From Stomoxys calcitrans (lineage: Eukaryota; Arthropoda; Insecta; Diptera; Muscidae), in NCBI RefSeq assembly GCF_963082655.1, contig NC_081555.1:30303266-30367265 (forward strand): a DNA stretch of 64,000 nt, written 5' to 3'. This document shows positions 34,831 through 46,384 of this stretch, piece after piece; the stretch's first letter is position 1, and every line of letters starts with the position of its first letter. Below the pieces are notes generated by a model. The model worked only from the letters and a program-made list of their open reading frames with translations. It was not told where the DNA came from and did no database searches. The translations under genes were made by a program, and so were the position numbers.

Positions 34831-36398
34831 AGGTATTGAAGTTGTCCCATAAAACTCCAGTAACAAGAAAGTGTGGTTAAAGAATATTAAGAAACATTGT
34901 TAATGCAAGGACCATTTAGGACCTCAACAATGTCGCCAGCATTAGTAAGGGGCTAAACCCTTTGATCATGGTCAGGGTATTGGTTGAAAAAGTCAGGAAA
35001 ACAGTTTGTATGGGTAAATATTGCAAAATTGTTCACAAACCTCCCGAACATAAGCAATAGCTGAAAGACTTGCTTTATATATTCTAAATGTTATAGGTTT
35101 TCAATTTATTTCAATATGGAATGTTCTTTATATAACATTTTCTTTAATCTCTTCAACCATTACAACTTTTATTCCTTCCTTTCCATCTTACCTTCTGCTA
35201 TATACTTGAGCACAACTGCTAGTGTATTTCTACAAATAACGTGCACACAACAATAAATTCATTGAAGAATACAACGAGTACAAGGAAATCATTGAAGATT
35301 ATCATCATTTCGTACAAATTTAGTGGTAAATAAAAAAACGTTTCGTAAATGATCAAAGGAATGAGTAGGAATTTTTATACAATATGTACGCAAGTTAATT
35401 TCCTTGTTGTCAATGAATGGACTACATGTCGCACACCATGGAAAACCCCAGAGTTGCTGATAACTACGAAGAATTTGGTTTATACATTAAAGTGCTTAAT
35501 GATGAGCCAATATTGCGCACATTCATTCGACATAAATATAACAATCTATACACAATGCTGCATGGCCTAAACTTCGTCCAAGATTTTTCAATTGAAAGCA
35601 GATATTTAACAACAAGATCTTTATTAATACTTAATCTTCGCTTGAAAACATTTTTTCATGATCCAGTTTATTTTCTTACCTTTAAATAGTAAAAAATAAC
35701 CTCAAGAGCATATTTAGACAATGGGTGGCTTGTTAAGTACTTGCGTCATCGAATGTTAAGGTTAAACTGATAGTCGGTATTTCTAATTACTTTGGCAGTT
35801 TAGCCTATTTGGATGCGGCAGAAGCAAGACAAGAAAGCAATTGAATGGCCTAATTCACTTCTTTAGACAAGTCTCCATAGAAATGAGAACTAGTAAGCGG
35901 TATACCTACAGTAGGCGTTCTATAAACTTCTTTTCTCTAAAGACCTTAAAGGATTTACAAAGATTTGCGGTTTTTCCAATCAGGTGGATGTTATGAGTGA
36001 GACACTAAAAGAAATATCCAGCAATGGAATAGACCTGCTTCTGAAACCAAATTTCAGTCAAACGGGTAAAACACTGAGATGTCTAGGTTAAAAAAATACA
36101 ATTTGGCGGTATATGTGTTGAAGGACAATATCTATTTCAAGTTCAGCTAAATCCCATAAAAATTTTAATTTAAGTGTCAAACAAATGAAATCGGAAGATA
36201 AGTTTACAATGGAGCTATACCAAGATATGAACCATTTTCAATCTACAATAACTTATATACGCCAGTAAAAAGAATTTATATGCGCAGTCTATCAAAATGC
36301 TGAAAAATTCCTTCTATCTGAAATGGCCAGCACACATGAAACGCATCTAGGCGGCGGTGTGATTTGTCCTCCAGAACAAATTTAAACAACACATAACA
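34831..36398. other. Non-genic DNA with one unassigned open frame
   Basis: 34917-34960 carries a SINE body scrap (TCGCCAGCATTAGTAAGGGG). The + frame 35417-35689 (90 codons, MDYMSHTMENPRVADNYEEF and following) is the most protein-like piece. It has no recognised domain, ends at an AAATAG stop, and overlaps another open frame. Confidence 0.35.
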
Positions 36399-36442
36399 AA
36401 ACAAAGTCCCCAAGTCACTTGACAGACTTGGGGACTTTGTTT
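36399..36442. repeat. Perfect 18-bp inverted repeat, 8-nt loop
   Basis: 36399-36416 (AAACAAAGTCCCCAAGTC) pairs fully with 36425-36442; the loop is ACTTGACA. It is a foldback with no adjacent transposon ends recognised. Confidence 0.95.
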
Positions 36443-36715
36443 CTACTTTTGACTTTATCACAAATTCCAGTTGTATGTGTGAAGAACATGTAAAGGCTCG
36501 ACTTAGATTTCCCTACCGACGTTCTTCCGATGTTCTACACGGTCAGCAGCTAACAATATGACTGATAATTTGTTGAAAGATTCAGCTGAAGATGTCCCAG
36601 ATGAACATCGGTACTACGTCGGCAGCGAACAATATAGGTGATAATTTGTGAAATTTTTTTTCAAATTCTTTGCAGCGAAATAAGAGAAAAGATTGACAAA
36701 AACGTGTTTAGCTTA
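36443..36715. other. Non-genic DNA
   Basis: Nothing recognised. Confidence 0.3.
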
Positions 36716-36719
36716 TCAC

Positions 36720-37440
36720 AAATGTCCTAAAGCCATTCTCGAACATTCGTCCGGACATGATACGGTCTCGAGAAGGTTGGAATTGAGGTTAGGTTCTGGA
36801 GGGTGTAGAAGAGATGAAAAGTAGAGGTTAAACATTGCCAGAGATATCGTTCCTCCTTGGCGAACTCCCTGTTTTACCCTATAGGGCTTCGACTTACACA
36901 AATAATTCGCGACCCAACTTTTAAGAGCTTGTCGCAGGGCTTGCGATGTCCTCAAAAAGCGTGACATGGCTGGTAGAATCAAAAACCTTCGATAGGTCCA
37001 TAGCCAGGAGGGCCATTCTATGGTACTGCTTGATCTGGTGGTGGAGTTCAGCCGTTACGAAATCCATGAAAATGCTCATTACATGACAATTAAGGTTAAA
37101 CATTGCCAGAGATATCGTTCCTCCTTGGTGAACTCCCTGTTTTACCCTATAGGGCTTCGACTTACTCAAATAATTCGCGACCCAACTTTTAAGAGCTTGT
37201 CGCAGGGCTTGCGATGTCCTCAAAAAGCGTGACATGGCTGATAGAATCAAAAACCTTCGATAGGTCCATAGCCTGGAGGGCCATTCTATGGTACTGCTTG
37301 ATCTGGTGGTGGAGTTCAGCCGTTACGAAATCCATGAAAATGCTCATTACATGAAAATTTTCAAACAATTTTGGTAGTACTAATGCTTCAATCTTAGGTA
37401 CTTGCGAGGGAAAACAAATATTTCTGTACGATACATTACA
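36720..37440 (-). mobile_element. Jockey-like RT relic with a 268-bp tandem duplication
   Basis: On minus, each copy encodes RT motif A (MDLSKVFDSISHVTLFEDIA) and, after a frameshift, SWVANYLSKSKPYRVKQGV followed by RQGGTISLAMFN, which is motif B. These are hallmarks of jockey-clade RT. 36826-37093 and 37094-37361 are almost identical copies in tandem. Motif C (YADD) is not seen. Not functional. Confidence 0.8.
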
Positions 37441-37454
37441 CAAATAAATTTTTC

Positions 37455-37675
37455 CATGAATATTCCGTTAAGAAACTGGGGATACTTCCATCAATTCAAT
37501 GAGTACACTGATCTCAATGACAAGGGACATTCTTTTTTATGCCGAACTTAAAAGAAGAAGTTAAAATGGCTGCCTTACAAATATCGCCAGCATTAGCAAG
37601 GGTATAACCGCCACTGAAACTCCCAGGCGTTTGGCATCATAGGTGGACATGCTAATCTCTGCGCCACGGTGGCCT
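37455..37675 (-). mobile_element. SINE copy 7, internally deleted
   Basis: On +, the tail side is CATGAATATTCCGTTAAG, the body includes ATCGCCAGCATTAGCAAGGG and the head side is CCCAGGCGTTTGGCATCATA to GCCACGGTGGCC. The B box region is shortened. No clear TSD. Confidence 0.75.
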
Positions 37676-37679
37676 TCAC

Positions 37680-37863
37680 GATTCACTTTTGCACTATAGA
37701 TCAGGAACTATAAAAGGATCCAGACAGGTTGAGGACCTAGGTCTGATACTCGGTTCCAAGTGTAGCTCCAACATTAGTGTAGAGATTCCGTCGGATTCTG
37801 TCTTAGACCTCAAGGAGCAGCGGACGGCTTTGGTAACTTCGCCAATGGAAAATTTTGATAGTT
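37680..37863 (+). other. Formerly coding stretch, unassigned
   Basis: The + frame from 37689 reads GSRQVEDLGLILGSKCSSNI followed by ...DLKEQRTALVTSPMENFDS before running into SINE 8. The composition looks protein-like, with no domain recognised. Probably part of another retrotransposon. Confidence 0.3.
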
Positions 37864-37872
37864 GCTCATCAG

Positions 37873-38831
37873 CTCGATGGCCACCGTGGCGTAGAGGTTA
37901 TCATGTCCGCCGATGGCGAATCCTGGCGAGAACATAAAAAAAAAATTTGCGGTGGTTAACCCCTCCTAATGCTGGCACACACACAGTGAGATAGAATCGA
38001 AAAAAATAGTAAATAATGTGCCATTTGTGACCGGATAGGGATAAGAAAAAAACCAATAAAAGTATCTAAATAATCCCTTTTGAATTTTGCGTAAAAGTGT
38101 CTTTAAAAAACTAAAAATAAATTTTGCCGATATAGCTTTCATATAAAGCGATCTTGGATCTTGAGCTTCTAGAGGGCGCAATTCATATCCGATCTGGCTG
38201 GAATTTTGCATGAGGTATTTTGTTATAACTTTCAACGATTGTGTCAAGTATGGTCTAAATCAGTCCATAACCTGGTATAGCTGCCATGTAAACCGATCCC
38301 CCGATTAGACTTCTTGAGCTTCTAAAGACCGAAATTTTTATCCGATTTAGCTGAAATTTTCCACATATCGTTTTGGTATGACTTCTTTCTGAGCCTCTTC
38401 AAGGCGCAATTATTACTCGATTTGCCTGAAATTTTGAAATTTTCTATTATATGCACGACATGAAAAATAGGTCCAAATCGGTCAATAACTTGATAAAATT
38501 CATATACATTAGAAAAAGTCATTCAAAGAACTTGACAAATGCGATCCATGGTGGAGATTCAACCCGAAATAAGCACGCTTTTATTTGTTTTTTTTCCATC
38601 CCACTGTGCAACATCTGTGAATTATTGTGTCATTTAAAAAAAAATGATATGGCAACCATGTAAAAACTACTCCACAAACAGGTGTTACACTACCGCACGT
38701 CACTCGGACTCGGTTTTAAAAAGGAGGTTGTCACTGAGCTCTTGCTTAAAACGAGCAGAGCTCATTGATATGTGGGATGTTTGTCCCCTGTTCCTGTTAA
38801 TGGGGTGTTTGTGAGCACATTTGCGTTTTTT
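37873..38831 (+). mobile_element. SINE copy 8, split by a TIR element, 9-bp TSD
   Basis: The head and early body are at 37873-37977 (GGCCACCGTGGCGTAGAGG, CCTAATGCTGGC). The body resumes at 38609 (CAACATCTGTGAATTATTG) and runs to the tail near 38830. GCTCATCAG flanks it at 37864-37872 and 38832-38840. Confidence 0.85.
37982..38608. mobile_element. 627-bp TIR element nested in SINE 8, itself hosting repeat 1
   Basis: The ends CACAGTGAGATAG and CATCCCACTGTG are imperfect inverted repeats. The first 120 bases match the CACAGTGGGA family (28.8 and 56.0 kb). From about 38120 the sequence is repeat 1 (CTTGAGCTTCTAGAGGGCGC, CCATAACCTGGTATAGCTGC, ATAAGCACGCTTTTATTTG). So repeat 1 lies inside the TIR element, which lies inside the SINE. 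Confidence 0.7.
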
Positions 38832-39082
38832 GCTCATCAGGCGAATGAGTTGTCTCTCCTCCTCACCATATCATTCAGTTCCAGTGTGACTTGAAAGTTG
38901 ACCAATGCTTACCAATATCAGCACTTAATTTGAAGTACTTCACGTGTTCTAGCCATACAATCCGTTTATATTCGCTGACCAACTCATTGATTTCAGGCTT
39001 CAGTTCACTGATATTAGGATCATTTGAAAAAAAAATCCCATTGCACCTGTTTGTAAGTTTCGCTGCCGACGCCGGGAAGTAT

Positions 39083-39719
39083 GAGGGTGATTTTTAGCTA
39101 TTATCTTTTTGGCAACACTACTTAACAGCTCACGCATGTTATATGTTTTGTTTCACTGTCAAACATCTTAATTTTGGTCTATATTTTAACCATGAATCGT
39201 ATTACAAACGTACAACGCTTGCAAATTATTGAATTTTATTATCAAAATGTGTGCTGTGTTAAGAAAGTTCACCGCGCTCATTTTTCATTTCATTTAGAAG
39301 CTCATTTTTGGCTCATTTGGTACGTAAATAAGCAGAATGGTCGATTTTGGAGTGAAGATCAGCCAGAAGCATTGCAAGAGTTACCAATGCATCCAGAAAA
39401 AGTCACAGTTTGGTGCGGTTTATGGGCTGGTTGCATGATAGGACCGTACTTCTTCAAAGATGATACGAATCGTAACTTTGTTATGAATAGTGAGTGCAAC
39501 CGTGAGATAATATCCAATTTGTTTTATTCAAAATGCAAGAGCTTGACTTGCATGACATGTGGTTTCAAAACATGCCACACAGCATACGAAACAATGGACT
39601 TATTGAGAAGCGAGTTCGGTGGAAATTTTATTTCACGTTCAGGACCAGTCAATTGGCCGCCTAAAACGTGCGATTTAAATTACGTTTTTGGTAGATCACT
39701 CCCTACCTTTTGTACTTGA
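39083..39719 (+). mobile_element. Defective Tc1/mariner transposase
   Basis: An inverted-repeat-like left end (GAGGGTGATTTTTAGC, about 39083-39100) precedes ATG 39192. The frame runs MNRITNVQRLQIIEFYYQNV then jumps, by internal deletion, to the catalytic region (AHFWLIWYVNKQNGRFWSED, EALQELPMHPEKVTVWCGLW). The first catalytic position, usually D in S-D-E-A-H-F, is L here (FHLEAHF). The second, in W-F-Q-Q-D-G-A, is deleted (GFKTCHTA). The third block is PVNWPPKTCDLNYVF. With the DNA-binding domain cut and catalytic acids missing it cannot transpose. No right end was identified. Confidence 0.85.
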
Positions 39720-41600
39720 ACCAGCTTAGAGGCATATAATCGAAAACGATAAAGGATTTTGTGAGCCGCCCGGAATTCCCGACATACCAACCGACGGACG
39801 GACTTTGTCGTTAGAAACCGGAATCTCGATTTTAATTTTATACCTTTGGTTTCTTGGATAACTTTTCTTAGTTTTCGTGATAGGTTTCGATTGTGATAAT
39901 CGCTTAGTGGTTATTTTTGATTATCCAAATTGATTCACCCTAATATTCATAATGCATGGGGCGAATTAGAATCATCAGCCTCTTTTCAATCTTATCCATC
40001 GTTGGGCACATGTGCTAGTGTGCGTAATATTTTCAAACCCATGGGCTTATGCTCTTTTACACGTACACAAAAACGTGTAATAGTGTGTGTAATACACAGC
40101 ATTTTTTGGTATAGAGTTCAATATTTGGAGTTGGGCTGCTTTCTTGACAATTGAATACAGTTCGGGTGTCAGATTCGTACTACAATACATTCTACATTAC
40201 CTTTTATTTGAGGTCACTGTTGACATAATCGTTCTATATGACTAGGTGTTTTTAGACGAAGATAAGCCACTAACATTTGGAAACAAGACTCGTACTCTAC
40301 TTCTAAATGCCTTTATTTGAATCCTTTATTGTCATAAATAGTCCTCCTGTCTGGTTTGATAGATTTTTTGAGGAAAGGTGGCCACAACATCCAAATATCT
40401 TTTGTCTAATATTAATTAGTCTTATATTGATAATTACAATTTTGTACAACATTCAGGGCAATATGTATTCAGGTTTCATTGTTTCCTCACTAGGACTAAA
40501 TTTATTTCTGAATAAATGCATTAAACCACTTCTTTCTCCTACCAATAGTAAGGCAATCAACCTTTTTGGTGAAATATTTTTCATGTTCCAAAACCAAATC
40601 TTTTATAATCGCCCAAAACACTTTCACCTTCAAATGCTTCATAAAATCCAATATTTTCTAGCCTACTTTTATAGGTGAAAACAACAGAAAACATGTCCCA
40701 ATGTTGTATTAAGTTCAAGTTCACCACTAATTGTTGACTTTACTTAATCTAGGTCGAAAACTGCAATATAATTATATAAAGACCTAAAAAATAATTCAAA
40801 TGAGGATGCTTTTTGCTTATTTCGAAATGTATAGATTTTTTGGATTTTAAACACCATTTCGACATTATAAGATTGTTTGTTGTTGGTCTCTTCATCCAGA
40901 TTCACAACAAATTATAAGCTAGCAATGTTAAAAATATTTAAATTATGTTGATGTTTCTGAAAAACAATAACGCCACTAAGATTTGTCAAGGTTCCAGTCT
41001 ATTTTCTAGCGCGAGCATAATGATATTCCCCACTCAAAAGAAGTGATTAATTAATTCAAAAACAAACCAGAATGATTAAATCTGACTCAAAACACAATTT
41101 ACATTTACCCCTTTATTCAATGCAAATATTTGTTTATGATAGGTGGCAGCGCATTCTCATTTCTGAAAAGATTTAAAAACTTTTCCACTGCATTGGGTAA
41201 TTTATGGAATTTTATTTTTTTTGTAGGTTACATTTTAGCAAGGGCATTGAGCAAACGGGTAAGAAGAAGACAAGATTAAAAATATTTTTTGAAGATGGTA
41301 AAATAAATAGTTTTCTTAAGCGTTTGTACTGTGGTTGTAACTTTAGGAATCACTTTTTAATATAAGCTACATTATTACACGTAAAACAAATATGTTAACC
41401 TATGGTTAATTTCTTAGGGCATTTTATTTGATTGGTTTTCAAATAACCGCTGAAGTATAAATGCTTAACCACAGCGTGGTGTTGAGAACAAGAATCCTGA
41501 AGCTAAGGCTCTCAGAAAAGAGAAATTTAACTTTGTTTCATAGCGATCTTTTTAGAAATAAAATTTCTTGAGATACGATAGGTAATACAGGCCACCACAT
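39720..41600. other. Non-genic DNA, repeat 2 scrap and an unassigned open frame
   Basis: 40190-40325 carries repeat 2 phrases in reverse (CATTACCTTTTATTTGAG, GACTCGTACTCTACTTCTAA). The + frame 40307-40678 (123 codons) starts inside that scrap and has a hydrophobic stretch (FCLILISLILIITILY). I see no homology and judge it chance in AT-rich DNA. The rest is featureless. Confidence 0.4.
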
Positions 41601-41616
41601 AGCATCTGAGAGTTAC

Positions 41617-42600
41617 AGAACTTCTCTGGTATGATCAGCATAAATATGAGGTAACCCTTACCACAAAGTAGATGATAACGCAAGGTTTTTGATGTGGACT
41701 AACATATATCAGAAATATAGGGAGTGTGTTGTGTCTGGTAAACGATTGGAGTTATGCAGTAAACAAGTCCGAGGGACTTTGTCATAGAATCTACGGCTGT
41801 TCTTATTTCAGATAATTTATCATAAGGTTTAATTTAAAGCTTTATTAAAAAAATGTTTGTCCGAATTTCAAGGTTTGGTTTCAGAAGCAGACTGCAATCA
41901 GACTAAGTTAAACATTATAGTCCACTGTGATACCACTGTCATTAATCACTAAGCGAATATTCACATCCGCTACTTCAGAAAAGTCCCCAAAGAAATAAGA
42001 CCATAAACAGCAACTTCCCCACAGGCTCACAGCAGATTCTCTATAGTTTTCATTCCCTCGTCGTTCTCACAGCTTGTGCATAAATCCTTATATACAACCT
42101 TTAAAGAACTTCTCTGAAATGATCAGCATAAATACGAGGTAGACCTTACCACAAAATAGATGATAACGCAAGGTTTTTGATGTGGACTAACATATATCAG
42201 AAATATAGGGAGTGTGTTATATCTGGTGAACGATTGGAGTTATGCAATAAACAAGTCCGAGGGACTTTGTCATAGAATCTACTGCTGTTCTTAATTCAGA
42301 TAACTTATCATAAGGTTTAATTTAAAAATTTGTTGAAAAAATGTTTGTCTAATTTCAAGGTTTGGTTTCAGAAGCAGTGTGCAATCAGACTAAGTTAAAC
42401 ATTATAGTCCACTGTGATACCACTGTCACAAAATCCCCAGAGAAATAAGGCCATAAACAGCAACTTCCCCACAGGCTCACAGCAGATTTTCTATTCCTCG
42501 TCGTTCTCACAGCTTGTGCATTAATCCTTATCCACAACCTTTAGTCCATCAGCATGTTTTCCAATAACACAGTGCCCTATCATGACGGACACGATGAGTG
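41617..42600 (-). mobile_element. Family B 3' end with a 488-bp tandem duplication
   Basis: 41617-42104 and 42105-42543 are direct copies (both start AGAACTTCTCTG, then ATGATCAGCATAAATA). Each holds a family B 3' segment on minus (GTGATACCACTGTCA, CAGCAACTTCCCCACAGGC, TCGTTCTCACAGCTTGTGCA). The second continues into the next family B bases (AGCATGTTTTCCAATAAC). Coding is destroyed. Confidence 0.7.
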
Positions 42601-42835
42601 ATGAGTAGAGTCCGGGGTTTTTATGCAAAATAAAAATTTTTCCATCTTTAATTTGGGATATGCTGTGGTATTATGCATAAATTCATGCAGAATCGAAATT
42701 CAGAAGTTACCATATGTTTACAAAATTAAATTTTATTATAAAATACCACCGCATTTGGAAAACAATGGATATCAAAATTTCGATTTTGCACGAAAATCCT
42801 GACTCTAATTATGGGGTAAAACTGTTTAAATTTAG

Positions 42836-43190
42836 ATGGGGCCACATAGTTGTAATTATCTGCCATTCGTTGCGCTTCGAAAATTATATGGAAGAATTAG
42901 TCTAGATGCCCAAAGAGGCATACCTTCGGAACTCCGTTCCCCTGGAAACTGTAAGGTAGTTCTTAGCCTTTTAAGCTCGTCTGCTCTACAACTTCATGGT
43001 CGTCCCGTCTGGAACCATCTGTGAAGATACTAGGTACCTGTTATTGCCAGGGATATTGTAGATATAATCGGCTCTATCATTAATCGTTGTTCAACACTTT
43101 TTATAAAAAGCCTTGTTTATCGGGCATTGTGGATGAAACAGTGGCCGCAGCCGTTGACTCCCATCCTATAGTGGTGAGTATACTAATCTA
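42836..43190 (-). mobile_element. Family B RNase H-region fragment
   Basis: On minus it aligns with 4610-5100 of the other copy (phrases GGCATACCTTCGGAACTCCG, TAGATATAATCGGCTCTATC, ACTTTTTATAAAAAGCC on +). Small gaps and stops throughout. Confidence 0.55.
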
Positions 43191-43194
43191 GTCA

Positions 43195-43700
43195 CTCCGT
43201 TTTTATCGCCTTGAAATATTGATCTGATATTGATATTGACACCATAAAGAATATATGTTCTTGATCGTCATGACATTTTAAGTCGATCTAGCCATGTCCG
43301 TCCGGGCGTCTGTCGAAAGCACGCTATTTTTCGAAGGAGTAAAGCTAGGCGTTTGAAATTTTGCACAAATACTTTTTATTGGTGAGGGTCAGTTGGGATT
43401 GTAAATGGGCCAAATCAGTCCATGTTTTGGTATGGCTGCTATATAAAACGATCTTGGATCTTGACTTTTTGAGCTTCTAGAGGGCGCAATTCTACTCCGA
43501 TTTGGCTAAAATTCAGCATGAAGTGTTCTGGCATGACTTCCAATAACTCCGATTTGGCTAAAATTCAGCATGAAGTGTTCTGGCATGACTTCCAATAAAT
43601 GCATGGTCTAAATAGCCTCCATATAAACGGATTGACTACCTCCTGACTCCTCTCAAGGGGACATTTTGCTACAGACAACTTACATATATTCTTGAAAAGA
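43195..43700 (-). repeat. Repeat 1 block with a 52-bp duplication
   Basis: Phrases GATCTTGGATCTTGAC, GAGCTTCTAGAGGGCGCAAT. 43494-43545 is repeated in tandem at 43546-43597 without change at most positions. Confidence 0.75.
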
Positions 43701-43829
43701 GCATTTTTGTGCCAATTAACACTCCAATTAACTAGTTGCAAAGAGAATATAATTTTATCATTGCTAATTTTAATTCGATAGTGAAAGTATTATTCGATAT
43801 TAAAGTATTCAAAAAAAAAAAAACCTGAA

Positions 43830-44600
43830 TCTTATATCCCAATTAGGGGTCAAGTGCCTCCAAACGGGCGGATAGATCGGTCAGGACAATACGGAACTCA
43901 AATGAAAATTATTTAGCGGCAGTGTAGAAATCTGTCATCCCAACCAACGAAGAGGACATATAGCCCGATCAGGATTATATGTGACTCAAACAACATATTC
44001 CAATTTGGGGTCAAGTGCCTCCAAACGGGCGGATAGATCGTTCAGGACAATATGGAACTCAAATGAAAATTATTTAGAGGCAGTGTAGAAATATGTCATC
44101 CCAACCAACGAAGAGGACATATAGCCCGATCAAGATAATATGTGACTCAAACAAAACGTATTGGGAAGAAGTGTACGAACACAAAATATAGACATGGGTA
44201 AAGCATCGAGTGTCTGCCCTACAAAGGCAAATAAACGCACTTTTTAATTAACCGGAATCACCCTACAAATTTTTAGGACATTTTTAATTTTATCGATTTT
44301 TTATGCTTTCTTTTTTGGACATATTCCGACCACTTGTTTAAAAGAAGCACTTTTCATCTATCAAAAACCTGCAAATTTACTTTATAATGTCAAATGGCTG
44401 CAATTGTTTATAGTTAAAATACTCTTAAAACTCATTGTGCGTTGCCATATGGCAACACCAGAGTGATCCGAGTTAATTCAGGACAGTATGGCAAGCGAAT
44501 GGTGTTTTGGGAACGATATGAGTCCGATATCAAAAATTTGGAGCCAAGTGTCCTAATTTGTATTGTAGCGGTTGGAGGACATTTACGTGATATATTGTGA
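43830..44600 (+). repeat. Repeat 2 block with a 161-bp duplication
   Basis: 43836-43996 and 43997-44157 are tandem copies (GTCAAGTGCCTCCAAACGGG in each). 44455-44575 holds further repeat 2 phrases (GAACGATATGAGTCCGATAT). Confidence 0.75.
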
Positions 44601-46100
44601 TTTTCTGAAAAAATTCGAAGTAATATTTTTCAGTATGCGATAAGATATCACTCTAATAGCTGCATTCTTCATGATTTCCTGTATGTTCCTATCTGCAAAT
44701 CATAGGTCCAATTAGCCCAGAGCTTTTAGAAGTAGTCTCTTAGAAACCAAAGTCAAAAGATATGGTAAAGTTTAAATCTAGCTTATATTCTTGAAAAACG
44801 TTCATCAAAAATGGTTTATCATCTTCTTTCACAGTTCAATAAACATATTTATAACAAGCAACTATTTCCCAAAATATTTCATTTTAAGTTAAACTCCACT
44901 CTACTAATCTCTCAGAGAGGTCGTTTATGACTAATAACGATTTCTTACAAATTTTGCAACTTTTGTTAGCATTTATGTCATTGAGACTTAAGCTTTGCAA
45001 AATATCCGTCTGCCTACACGCACCATAAATCTTGCAGTCGTTCAAGCAGAGATGCTGTTCGCAAATGTATCACCGCCACCATCAACAAAAACTTGTTAAA
45101 CAATTACAGTTACAAATGCCAAACAAAACATTTTGGAGCCGTTAATGAGCGGTCATTTGTCATAGAGTCAAATTTTGTACAAAGTCAAGCCATGAAAGAA
45201 TCTCAGTGAACTTTCCCACATAAAAAAAGCCGAGATTAGTGTGTGCATGAGATTATAAGAGAGTGTCTATGCACTTATTATGTATATGCATGTATGTCAG
45301 TCTATGAACATGTGAGCATTTATGATAATTCAATGAATGACCTGGAAGAGTGAAGTTTTTAACAGACAGACGGACATTTTTTAAAACAATAGTCTAACAA
45401 AAATGACAACAATAGTTTATTATATAATTGTGAGCACTTTCTGTAGTCCATTGTTTTTGTTTATTATTGCCAAATTGAGAAAATTACACAAAAAGGCTGT
45501 CATATAGCACAAACATACTCACTCACTTACTTGCTGATTGCTGTTGGCTTGGCATTTTGTTTTTGTTTATAAATATGATGAATGATGATAAACAATAAAA
45601 TCACCAGTAAATATAAAACTTTGTCTACTTGTCATTATAAACATGCTCGCATAGTACTTTTGTGTTTATATGAGTATGCGCACCACAGAGTTCATGTCCA
45701 TATGAAAGATAGCTACTTACTATTCAACCTGTGATGTGAGAAAGAGACCTTTGAAGAAGAAAAGCCAAAGAAATTATGCATACAGTTGTGTATTGCGTGA
45801 GTTACTAAATAATAAAATCATCGCTAATTTTTGTTAATATGCTTTAATACGCCATAGACCTTATTACCACTTAATTTTGTAAAGACCTAACACAGCAAAT
45901 TGTGGCTTTCGACTTAGGACGAGGTTTAAATTATAAAATTTGTTCCAATTATTTATTTAATTTTTGTATCATTTAAATTTAACAAGATTTCAAAGAAAAC
46001 CGAAAAAGTGTAAAAAATCACGCCTGATCTTGAAGTTCATCGCATATTAGAAAAGTTTCAGAGGATGTCAGCATGTCGATTGCCTCATTGCGTGACATTT
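44601..46100. other. Non-genic AT-rich DNA
   Basis: No gene, RNA or known repeat recognised over this 1.5 kb. Confidence 0.45.
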
Positions 46101-46109
46101 TTAGGTAAA

Positions 46110-46335
46110 ATTGTCTTCGACAGTAGAGAGTATAAATCTGATATAAATATTAGGAACCAAGTCCTTCAACAGGACATGTATAATAATAAGGAACTCGAAG
46201 AAAAGGTCTTTGCTAAGTGTCTGAGGGAACGACCCCCGTTTGGGGGTACATTTTGGCCCACCAGGACTATATGGTACTCAAATGAAATGTCTATCAGAGG
46301 AAAGAGAAGAGTAAGAATTCAAATTTAGGACAAAA
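46110..46335 (+). repeat. Repeat 2 scrap
   Basis: AGAGTATAAATCTGATATAA, GGAACGACCCCCGTTTGGGG and TGGTACTCAAATGAAATG. The open frame here (46065-46328) is a by-product. Confidence 0.6.
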
Positions 46336-46384
46336 TTTCTGGCGACAACCAACCCAAAAAACAACGAAGGGCGAGTGCGATAAA

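Noticed and set aside
34917..34962. A tenth SINE copy
   Set aside because: Only about 40 bases of the body are present, with no head, tail or TSD, so it is noted as a scrap only.
36716..37250. Two separate RT genes
   Set aside because: The two frames are the two halves of one 268-bp tandem duplication of a single jockey-like relic.
40307..40678. A 123-codon frame with a hydrophobic stretch
   Set aside because: The start lies in a repeat 2 scrap, composition is AT-driven, and no homology or start context is seen.
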